In this document: piece after piece, positions 13,501 to 25,500 of the stretch
Numbering within the stretch: position 1 is the stretch's first letter
Layout of the letters: every line of letters begins with the position of its first letter
Source: Ignelater luminosus
Lineage: Eukaryota > Arthropoda > Insecta > Coleoptera > Elateridae
Direction of reading: 5' to 3'
Length of the DNA stretch: 64,000 nucleotides
Assembly: GCA_011009095.1 (NCBI GenBank)
Contig: VTPC01090427.1
Coordinates: 138,633-202,632, forward strand
Made by a program: the position numbers and the translations under genes
Notes under the pieces: generated by a model
The model's input: the letters and a program-made list of their open reading frames with translations, nothing else
Told to the model about the DNA's origin: nothing
Database searches by the model: none

Positions 13501-16500
13501 TAATGAGTATGAACTGTCTAATGCACTTCGAAAGCTACATGGTTTTTATAGCCAAGTGTTTATCACAGTGAGGATTTTTGAAGTTTCTTGGTTTCTTGAA
13601 GCAATTTATACACAAATCTCAAATGAATGTTTAGTTATCAAATCTAATAGCCCTGTTAAAGGAAATACCGAAATATCAATTTTTCTGTTTCTTGTGGTAA
13701 TAGATCGTTATGAGTTTTTGTTGTTTTGGTTACTTTTGTTTCTTCTTTCTTGATATGTTAGTATTCAATTTTTTTCTCATTGTTGAAATTTAAAATGTCT
13801 TGAGAACAAGCTTGGTATTTTGAAGGTTATGATGAAAAAATGACAGTTAAATATTTCTAATTTTAAATCACTGAGAAAAATCTGTTTTATAAAATAACAA
13901 AAATTGAATTTCTCACATTCTGAATTTTTGTCATGTAATTTATGAAATATGCATAAAACTTCAACCTTTGAGCTGAGATTACTCAGAAACTAGGTGGTCA
14001 GAAAATTTCAAAATTTATATAAAAACATAATTAATATTAGTCTATACTTTCTGTGAATTTCAAGCCAAATGTATTTTTAGTTGGCTAACCAACCTCCTGA
14101 AGGTCTACTGTTCTCTTTAAATAATTCTTAAAGAACGCAAGATATAACATTGAAACTATTCTTGCGTGTTTACTGTAATTTTCGAAACAAGACTATAATG
14201 ATTGATGAAAAAAAATTAAAAAATTTATTTAGTCATACAAAATTTTTTTAAATTCCTCTTTTCATATGAATAAAACATTAATTAAATTTTCTATTTTTTT
14301 TTTTGAAATTTGCAGTAGAAACACAAGGATAGTTTTTTCTTATTTTTTGTGCTTTTGGTTATAATTATAAGGTTTCTGATATTGATGCACAAATTAAATT
14401 AGTTTTCAATTAAGTTGTGTTTGAAAATCTCAGGTATCTAATCTCTTAGAACTAAATTGTTTACATCTACATTTCACTAGGAATATGACACTTGAATAGA
14501 ATAATTGCAATAGTAGTCATTGCCATTCCAACATACCTAACTTATTAAGCTACATAAGATAAACAACTACGTAAAAACATCAACAAATGAATCACTTAGA
14601 AAGTAAATAATAAAATTGTTCTTTTAGAAAACACCGGATAAAAGAAAAGGGTTAAGACTTTAAAGTAAAAATTAGTTTGTGTAATAACATTTCATTCTAC
14701 AAACAAGATGAATTTTAGCATTTATGTGTTATGCAGATAATTTTAAAAGTTTCCAGTAGTTAATGTACGTTTCTGAAAGAAGCCTGCGTTGCATCTTAAT
14801 ATCTACATTGAACAAGTTTGTAAGATTTTGAAAATTCCATTTCAAGTGGACCATTTAAACTTTTTTTCGTTTGATCAATTTTTTAGTATGATAATAGTAC
14901 ATGGTGAGTTAAGTTTTTGTGCCAAATAATTAAGAGGTACAGCTCCTCGATAAATAGAAATGTAGATTTTTCCAGATAATAAAAATTTGCAAAATCAAAG
15001 TTGAAAGATAAAAATGATTTTATTATAATCAATAGAAATGTGTAATGTTATCTTTGTTATTCCGAATGCAAAATATCTCAAAAATGCACTTAATGGAGAA
15101 AGTGATTGATGTTTAGTTTATTTGAAAGTTGCTTTGAGGCATGGTAATGAACGTTTTGTCCTTTATATTATAATGTTCTTTGTATTGCTTTATCTCTTTG
15201 ATTATTATTTGAGTTATATTTACAGTTACATTTTATGAAAACGAATCCATTTTTTGTTAATTTTATAGTTTCAGAGACTTTTATCTGACACTGTTCTTTG
15301 TGTTTTATATAATTCTATCCGATTATGTGATTTATTGGATCAGAAATAAACTTGACTTCCCTAAAAATAACTAACGAGTCATATTTGTTGACAATTTAAT
15401 AATTTGACAGAAATTCTTGTCAATAGTTAGTCTTTCATTGCGGCATGGTATTTTGGCATTTTTTGACTCAACTTTAAAATTGAAATAACCCAAGAATGTC
15501 ATGATCTTAGTATACTATTAATAAATATGTTATCTTTTTTTGTTTTGTTTTCTGTTGCTATTATACAGGATGGACCCACTGTTGAATATCTCAAAGTTTT
15601 TGCTAATATACAGTGTGTCCAAGATAAGGATGCACAGCATAGGGATCTTGGAAACGGTAAGAGATACAGCATCAGTTAAATGGAATGAAAGTTGGCTATT
15701 TATAGGACCTTTTTTCTGTTATTTGCAAAATCTAGATATCTTGGATAGTTTCAGAGATATTTTCAAAAAAGTAGATTTCTCGAGTTTCATTATTTTTTCT
15801 TTTATTTATTTGAAGAGATATCGGAAAACTAAAACCACTTTTCCATTGCCACTTTTTGTTCTCTATTAAAATACGCTAACAAAATTCCTATACAATGCTT
15901 CGGTTTCGAGTAACCATCATCAACTTCATTTTTTTAAATAGGCAGAAAAACAATTGAAAATTGTTTTGAATAGTTCTTGTTGTCACGATTCTAATGATGT
16001 AAACATGATACAGTTATTTTGGTTTTGATTTTTTTGTGTTGAACGCTGCTGTGACCAACTGTAATAATTTTCAATTGTGTTTCCGCCTATTTAAAAAAAT
16101 GAGGTTGATGATGGTTACTCGAGATCGAAACGTTGTACAGGAATTTTGTTAGCGTATTTTAATAGAGAACAAAAAGTGGCAATGGAAAAGTAGTTTTAGT
16201 TTTCTGATATCTCTTCAAATAAATAAAAAAAAAATACTTTTTTTTAAATATCTCTGAAACTATCCAAGATATCTAGGTTTTGCAAATGCCAACAAAAAGG
16301 TCCTTTAAATAGCCAACTTTCATCCCATTTAACCGATCCCCATGCTGTGCATCCTTATCTTGAACACACTGTATTCAGTAGGCATAGCTCATCCAGCCAC
16401 TTTGATTTTGGCTATTTCTGGCTCCAAACTTTGTAGTCGCCTTTGACCTGTGGACAAAACTTGTCTGAGCGACATTCTCTCATTTTACATGCTTTACTTA

Positions 16501-19500
16501 CTTATGAAAAAAGAAATACTTACTTGTTTAATTCCATCATTGTGTACCCTTTACGTAGTGCCAAAGGTTGGTAATTGATTAAATCTTGTATAATTTTCCA
16601 TTTTGTGCTGAATTGGAGAATGTATACAAATGAAGAATTTATAGATATGATCATCCTTTACGGTAAAGCACTACAAAATGCTACTGCAGCTGCACAATTG
16701 TATGCAGAGCGTTTTCCCAATAGAAAGCATCCTACATCTCCAACATTTCTGTCTCTAATTCAAAGAGCACATTTTCTACAAAATGACCTTCTGGAACTGC
16801 TAGAAGATGTTTCATTAGATGTCCATTGGCGTATATGGTTCCTACATGACGGAGCTCTTCCACATTATGATATGATATAATGGTATAACAACATCCTGAT
16901 CGAAGGGTTGGGCATGGAGACCTTGACCTCTAAGATTCTTTACCATTTCTTCAACTTTATTAAACATAATTTAAATTTGTTACAATTTTCAAATAATTAA
17001 TGTACTTAACGTTACTTGTTCGATTTTTAATTTAATAAACAAAGCTATCTGTGTATTGCAATTTGATTTCTACTTATAGTAGCTGTAGACCATGCAGGGT
17101 TGATTGTTTCAGTTGTGGTAGATGTTTTAAGTTGAGGTTTTTAAATTATTGTATTACAAAATGTGGTTATGTGCAGAAGTTCTGAAACACGGACTTTTGT
17201 TCATGCAATTTAATGTAGATTGGTTCCTTTTATGCCCCTCGACTATGCTTTGAATATGAAATAAAGTTCTATTTGTGTCTCTGAATTTTACTTAATTATT
17301 TTTAGAAATTAATACATTTTTACTGAATAAAATACTAATATATCTTTATTACCTGCATTTTTCTACATTTCCAAATTTTATTTTTCAGGTGCTTGATATA
17401 GAAAACGCGCCAATATTGGAACAAGAAGAAAAATTAGTAAATACGATTCCTGACTTATTGGTAGAAAATGATACTAAGCCACCAAGAAATGTTACTAAGC
17501 AGCCAGAAAATGATATTAAACAAGAAGAAAATGATATTAAGCCTCCTTTTACTGCACCAGTCTTTCCTAAAAAGTTCGTATCAGCAGGGAAAAAAATTGA
17601 CATGGATGCACAATGTTATATCATAGATGATCAGCGTATATCCCCAAAAGTCGAATATTTAGATTCGGAAGATGACTCTGATACTGATGAATCGGATACT
17701 GAAACTACTAATACTTCATCTTGTGACATGCAGCCATCAGAGGTACAATCAGAAAATAATGAAGAGAATGAAGTGATTAATCAACCGGATAAAAAGGAAA
17801 ACAATGACAAATTGAATGATAACAGTAATAAACTATTTAATCACGATGATAATTTAGAAAATGAAATTGTCGATGTAATTAGCCTATCTAATGACGATTT
17901 GGTACTGCTAGCGGGAGATGTTGATAGTCTATTAGAACAATTCGAGGCAGCACCGGAATTATCAACGAATATAGAACAAACAAAACAAAATGAATATTAT
18001 TCAGCAGAGGTTGTTAAAAATAGTAATTGCGAAGATCCTCGAAAAAATTCTAGTTTTTATGCTAATTGCTTCTCTGAACAGAAACCACAGATTAAAGATA
18101 ATTTAAAAGAGTCTCAACCTCAGATTTCAATAAAACCTCAGGTTTCTGTGGAATCACATTCACAATCCAATTTGCACAAGAAATCTAATCATCGACAATC
18201 GAACGAATCTACAAAAAGTAAAGAGATATTAAATTATTTACCTGCTGAATTAGTTAAGAAGATAAGAAGCGGTAACAAAAGAAAATTGATACCACTCATC
18301 GATCCTGTACCAAATAAACGTCGGGCAATCGTCAAAAAACAGTCGGAGGTAAATTGAGTCATATTTAATTTTTTTGTCTTTTCAAATACAATTAATTTAT
18401 CTGAAACCAAATTTTATTTACATGTTATTAATTAATTAGCTAACGACTTAATTAAAACAATTTTCAAATTTGCAGGCAGCTATACTAAATGCAATAAAAT
18501 TGGACCACAGTTACTCTTCTTCTTCTTCACAAGAACAATGGAAAAAAGTAGAAAAGCATCCAAAGATTGTAATACCCGTATCATATCCGAAATGTCCCAA
18601 TAACAAAGATTTGGGTTTTCATACTGACGAAGGTAACTTGCAAACTCAGGTGAATTTGCTTGCGTATATAAACGAAAGAACTGTGTTAAAATCTAACATT
18701 ATAAAAAGACAAATTAATTCTGCGAATGTGAAACAAGGTGTATCAGTGCTAAAGTCTAAAGTGAATGAAATTAATGTTGCTCCTTCGCCTTCCACGTCGT
18801 CGGGACCAAGTAGTCTCAATGGTATGTCGATTCAAAGTGCCAATTCTGTTAGAGATAACTCTAGAAAGAAGAAGAAACTCAACCTTGCTGAATACAAGAA
18901 ACGAAGGGACCTGCCAAGGTAAGTAGTTTTTTACTTTCTAGTAGTCGTAGTAGTAGTGTATTAAAAAAAGTAGAAGTAGAATCTTTTTTTTTAATATGAT
19001 AATTGGCTTTAATTATTTTGCTATGTAAATGAAAGAAATTATCTTGAAACCACTTTTATGTACAAATTTTTAAAATTAAAAGAAAATCGTCTGTTGATGA
19101 AATTCAAGTTTTTTATAAAAAACTTGAGGTACAGATACAGATAATAATAATATTGTGCCTCTCTGCACATTTTTAGCGTTTTTAGTTTATAGTAATATCC
19201 CCAATTGCTAAATTACATAATTACGCATATTGACATAAGAGCAAATTATTGATGTGATGATTCTAAGCAAAATAGAATGAAACGGTAAAGGCCATTTTTG
19301 TATTTTATAATACATTGTGGTACGAGCAACAAGTAGTTGATTTATAATAATGACATGTTAACTGAAATTGTAATTGTAGCATTATGTAAGTGCCAACAAT
19401 GTTTTTTTTGAGATTTGATATTGTTTTTATCCTTGGAAGACGCTTTGACTTGTAATTTCTAGAGAACAGAATTGTCTTATCTGATTGCCTTGCAACTTGC

Positions 19501-22500
19501 TAAAGCGGATATTACAATTTCTAAAGTGAACGTCGCAAAAGTGAACTATTCAACAGTACCAGATTCATATTCTATTTAAAAGTAATCTTCATCTATATCT
19601 TCTCTATCTTTGTAATAAAACAAAAGCTTGCAATATTAAAATGACGTCATATTTGCAGTTTTTGACTGAATCGAATGCTGCTCAGCTGCTTCTGGTTTTA
19701 ACAGAAATTCTATCAGTTTAATTTTTTTAAATAGCACTTTGTATATATTTTTTAGTAATCTGATTCTGCTTTTAATTGTTTTCTTCAATTTGTGATATTT
19801 TACTTTAAGATAACCTCAAAAATTTCAATTTGTCTAAAATAGGAGGGCTGTGATTTAATATATCTTTTTGAAAATATTTGTAAATTACTCTGTAAATTAC
19901 AAAGAATGGTTGCTTTTCCTCTTTTTACCAATTCTTGAAAAAAATTTTTGAGAAAACCCACTGACCTTATAAGGTCAGTGAGAAAACCCGATGCTAATTG
20001 CAAATAGTGCAAATAGCTCTCTCTTAATTTTATAAACTCAGACACATTACTGTTATTATTCTCAAAATGGTAGTCACTCAGTAAAAAATTTAATTCATTT
20101 ATCTCCAGTGATACTATAAAAGTCAACTAAGCAGCAACCATTTTGAAAATAATGAAAGCAATGCACTTATTGGAAAAAGAAAATAAGATTAAGTTTCATT
20201 CGTCGTAATAAAACAGAGGGAGTTCTATTTGAAAAAAATGTGTTCACCAGGAAATTGAGCATGAAAGTAAAATGCTAACTTTGAAATATACAGGGTTAGT
20301 AAAAAGTATGGAAACCTTTACCTGTAGCCGTTATTATACATTTCAGAAAAAAATGTTTTATATAAAAGATGCTCGGGTAATTATTCTCCATCACATGGCA
20401 CCACGATATTCTTTTGTTTCAAAATGGCGGAAACGGTGTGACGTCACATTATGTTTTTTTTAATGGCAACATGCATTTTTTCTTCTCTTATTCGATGCAT
20501 ATTTATCTTCTTTTTACATCTATGTAAAAATTTTATACCTGTACTTTAGAAGATTTTTGAAAAAAAACAAAAACTGTTTAAAAACTTTTTATTAGACAAA
20601 AATCAGTTTGCCATGAATGTGAGGAAAGAGGCTAAATTTATTAAGAAAGTTATTACAAATTTGGGTTTAATCTTGTAATAACTTTCTTAACAAATCTCTA
20701 TCCTCACTTTCATGGCAAACTGATTTTTTTCTAGTAAACAGTTTTTGGTGTTTTTTTTCAAAAACTTTCTTATGTTTAGGTAGAAGATTTTCACATGGAT
20801 GTAAAGAGAAGATAAATACGCATCAAATAAGAAAAGAAGAAATTCATGTTGTCATTTAAAAAAACAGTGTGACGTCACATTGTTTCCACTATTTTTAAAC
20901 AAAAGAATACCGTGGTGTCATGCGATGGAGAATAATTACCTGAGCATCTTTTATATAAAACATTTTTTTCTGAAATGTACAATAACGGCTACAGCTGAAC
21001 ATTTCCATACTTTTTACTAACCCTGCATATTTCAATGAGAATACTGTCTAAGAGCAAAAGAGTAAAAAGGAAGAGAATCGAAACGAATTTACAAATATAG
21101 AAAAAATTTGGAAATAGAAATAATAGTAAAGAAGGGAGACGAAGAAAAAAAGAAAAATCAATTGGATCAAGACTCAGAGGAATCAAATCAAGTTCAAATA
21201 TCGGTACAAACTCTCCTGATCCTAATTAAAAGGAAACGAGAGAGGAAGCACCCAGGAGGTAGAAATACAATAGCAATCAGTTGATAGCCAAAAACTCATG
21301 ATGACAAAATTAGCTGTGGACATGGAAAATTAGAATGGACGAAAAATAAATAAAAGAAAGACGACAATAATGCCATTGTTAACCCAGTGGTTTTATCACG
21401 AAGTATGTCACTATCTTATGTAAATTACATGTGTATGATCATCCAGCCAAGTAGTATTGATAAGTGCAATGTGTTTATACATTATACATTTCGATGCTCA
21501 CTATTGGGATCTCGGAAACTGTAAGAGATACGAACTTGGTTAAATTAGAAGAAATTTGTCTATTTTGGAGGTCAGTTTACTTATGCTTTTGTTTTTGCAA
21601 AAATGTTCACGCCTTACTAGATATTTGTTAAAAACGAAATTATCTTATTTCTTTAGAGAGAAATTGAATCTATATACAACCAGTACTTGAAAATAACAAT
21701 GCAGAAGACAAGATAAAATTAGAAGAAATGGAAGAGATAATAAATAAACTAAAAAAGGACAAAACGGTAGGACCAGACCAGTCGGCAAATACAACATGTA
21801 AAGGCGATACCTATACACAATGAGATAATCAGCAGAGAAATGCTTGGAATATGATATGAATGTCCATAATCTGTTTATAGACTTTAGGCAGGCATTTGTC
21901 AGACTAAAAACAAAAGAGCAAAGGAATATGGACCAATTATAAACAAAAAAACAAAATATATGAGATTTGGCAACCATAAACCAGAATCCAAGGAATCTAG
22001 AAATTTCAACATTATAATAAATTTGAAGAAGTTTCAGGATTGTATAATTACAAATAGAGATAGAAAAGAAATCAACATACACACAATGCTTACAAACAGG
22101 TCTTTAAAAACAAATGCTTTAGAAATACAGTGAATGTGAGAATATATTCGACAATCATAAAACCAATAATACAAGAGAACAAAATTCCAAAGTTAACGAG
22201 CAAGTGGATCTCAGAAACAACAAGCATAGAGGGAAAACTAAAGAAGAAATAGAAAAACTGTCTTAAAAAAGACATAATTAAATAGGCGAGTAAAAGAAAA
22301 CAATTCAGCATATATTAAAAAGCTAAATATTATGCACAGCTATTGTGAACACAAGAAGCCACAACTGCAGGCTGATTCTTTCCAAGAAAGGAAAAGAATC
22401 AAGAAAGCAAAGCAGACAAAGAAAGCAACATTCTCTTGGTTTTCTAGGGTAGTTGACAAAAGTTCTCAAAAAGACATGTCAAATCATGGCCTTCCTATTT

Positions 22501-25500
22501 TAGAGACATTGAGCATTTTTGAGGTTATCTTAAAACAAAATATCACAAATGATATATCAACAGAAACAGAATTTAAGGCAGAATTGAATTATTAAAAAAT
22601 ATATACAAAGAGCTATTTAGAAAAGAATGATACAATTTCTGTTAAAATGAGAAATGGCCTTGAGCATTCCATTTTTTAGTCGAAAACTGGAAAACATGGT
22701 CATTTCAAGTTTCAGAACTCTATTACCACTTCCTATTGACACTATTACTGTAGGTTGGTTCTTAATTCAGCTCAATTGCTAGGTTGTTTTTCACGAGTAT
22801 CTTCTATATTAAGGAATTTGTATTGTCTTCTAGTGATTTATTTGATCTTTTATTTTGTCGCTATGTGATATCGTTTTATCACACTTTCTCAATAATTGGA
22901 AAAGTGAGGTATTGAATATGAATAATACCTAGAACTATTGATAAGACTCGGATGTTTTGTCTTTTCCTACAAACAATAGCTTATTGTGAACAACCAGTTA
23001 TACATCATGAGTCATACACAATCATAATGATTGCATGGTTAATACTGCTATTAAGAAGTAGTCTAGTGGCAAATCAAGTGATCGATGCAGTTTTATATAG
23101 TTCACCTTCTTCATATTAATAAATAATAAGTGATATTATCCAGAGATAAAATATTTGATGATTTCCAAATAACAAAGTGGTGTGCATCCTTCTAGAATCT
23201 CCCATTGAAGAAAGTCTCGTAAGTTGTATTAATTTATGTTAAAGATTTTCTGATTCCTTTCCTTGAATATACACTTCTGTGGATTTTTTCCTATAATCAA
23301 AACAAAAATGATGATGGAAAAATAAAATCTTTGCTTTTCTTTTGTTTTTAGCAAAGATTATTATGGTTACATTTAAACAACTTTGTTCTTTATTATAATT
23401 GTTGTTTCTTAATAAAAAATCACCTAATGGATGTAGACATATTAAGCTATGAATTGTCTTATCAAATATTTAATTGGAATGACTGGCTTGTTTAAACTTT
23501 GATTTGTGAAAATATTAATTGGCATCATGGTGAAAATATATTTTATGGATGTTAATTATACAAATATTTATTGCACAACAAAAAATAACAAATGAACGAA
23601 GTTCAAAACAGAAGACGCGCAGTGAACTTGTATGTGCAACTCATCCTGAGTGGTCTTAACCTCAAAAGACCTATATAAAAAATAAATATATGAAACTCTT
23701 TCGTGCAACGAGTTTTTTCTAATTCAACTATGGTACGTATAGAAATATTTATTGGCAATCGAACATGTAAAGATGATACAAACATTTGTACGTGCAAGTG
23801 CAAGGCGCAAACACAACTAACTTGCTCAACTGTTTGTACCAAACTAATTTATTAAACGTGTATGAAAAATCTTTAATTTTTGTACGTTTACGATTCTGAA
23901 GTTTTTTTTATCTTTTTAAATATGTTGATATATGGGGATAATAAAAATTTGTAATTGGCTTAAAAGATTAAACTTTAAAAACTACTGAATCGCAAATATT
24001 ATTTCATAATAAATAATTGTTGATAAAGTAGTCAGTTCTTATCATGACTGTACTGTTACAAAATGTGTATTACTTAAAATAATTATTTAATTAAATAGAA
24101 ATAAACTTTTATTTGTAAATTTAAATTTAATCTACATAAATTCTCCAAATGGCACAAGTGTGTCTTAATAATCTTTTGTGACATTTGGCTCTATACAAAA
24201 CAACATAAAAGACAAGATAACATGCAAATGTAATAAAAATGCAAATTTATTACCCAGTATTAAAATTTTATTCGTCGAAAATTGTTACATTTTAAAAATC
24301 TTTAACAATATTATTTTCAAAATGTATTTAAAAAATAACTTAATTATTTCCAGATCCGGTGGCAGTTCCCTGAACGCATCGCCTGCAGGCAGTGGACCCT
24401 GCTCGCCCGCCGCAACAAAGGACGAGCAGGATCGCTATCAGCGGATGCTGATGGAGGTGTTGAGGGCAACACCAAAAAGTGCAGTGCCGATCCCAAGCAC
24501 TGCACAGCCGGAAAAACCGGCCCCAACAGCAGCAACACAGTTAGAAGGTGTTGCTGCTCCACCAAGTATGCCACCTCATCTGGAGAGGAAAGAATATGTG
24601 AGCATAGGTGTCAATACAGATGGCGCCGGATTAAGTTTAAAACACCTGACTGTTCCTTTAAAAGAATTAGAAGAGATAAGACCAATACTTGAAAATGCCA
24701 GTGATAAGATTAGTAATAATTCTTTAATTGCATCAGTCATAGAAAATGTGAAAAATAAGAAAATTAAACATAAACTGGGGCAGAATGAACTTGATAAACG
24801 ATTACCAGAACATCATGGAGAGGATAAAGTTATAATGTGGCCTGAAAAAAATAGACCTAAGAAACCTACTAAAGATGCATGTGTTCAAACTGAAGCAATT
24901 GTGGAGCCAGAAAATATCAATCATAGAAGAACACGAGATTCTGGAAGTTCTAGTAGTGAGACCAGAAAACGGAGAAGAAGAAGTACTTCGAGAGAGTCAC
25001 ATTATTCTTATAGTTCACAATCAAGTCCCTCTTCTTATACTAGGTAAGAATGTATAAACGTACAAATTTGACAAAATATTTATATTCTTCATTTGTTTAT
25101 AGTTCACGATCATATTCTCCAACTCCCAGATCCAGAAGAAGGTATAATGAAGTAGATGAAGAGCATTTACGTGCAGTGTATGAAAGAAGAATTGTATATG
25201 TGGGTGGCATAGGTTCATCTATGACTACGGATGGCCTAAGAAGAAGATTTCATGGATTTGGACAAATTATTGACGTTAGATTACATTTTCCAAGCCATCG
25301 GTATGTAACCTGCTTTTTAATATTAAATATTTTCTTTTTTTGCAGTTTATTTCTATTTTCTGACTTTTTATGGATTGAATGTTTGTTGGGCGTATTCTGG
25401 AAAATTTTTGTTTAATATGAATAAAGAACAAAGTTTTTAAATGATTTACTTATTTATGTTTTGTTTGACTAAAAAACTAGAAAATTCTAAATTGAGGAAA

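Larger units (their letters stand above)
10871..17388 (+). other. Intron 3 of the PGC-1 family gene, with repeats
   Basis: This 6.5-kb AT-rich intron holds an imperfect inverted repeat at 12225-12680, a tandem duplication at 13149-13390, a foldback MITE at 15611-16371 and a transposase fragment near 16600. The open frame at 13454-13753 lies in simple AT-rich sequence and is not supported as a gene. Confidence 0.7.
18919..24353 (+). other. Intron 5 of the PGC-1 family gene, with repeats
   Basis: This 5.4-kb intron contains inverted repeat arms (19690-20130 and 22430-22655), a long foldback element (20281-21035), a partial copy of another MITE (about 21500-21640) and a reverse-transcriptase remnant (21680-22330). 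A small Cys-rich frame lies at 23730-23855. Confidence 0.7.

Noticed and set aside
13454-13753. 99-codon open frame on the + strand
   Set aside because: Low-complexity composition, no motif, no splice context, inside an intron of the PGC-1 family gene.
15540-15869. 109-codon open frame on the + strand
   Set aside because: Overlaps the left arm of the palindromic MITE at 15611-16371; hydrophobic run from AT-rich sequence.
21645-22082. 145-codon open frame on the - strand
   Set aside because: Antisense to a reverse-transcriptase remnant whose motifs lie on the + strand.
24344-24574. 76-codon open frame on the - strand
   Set aside because: Shadow of the GC-rich PGC-1 exon 6, whose frame and splice sites are well supported.
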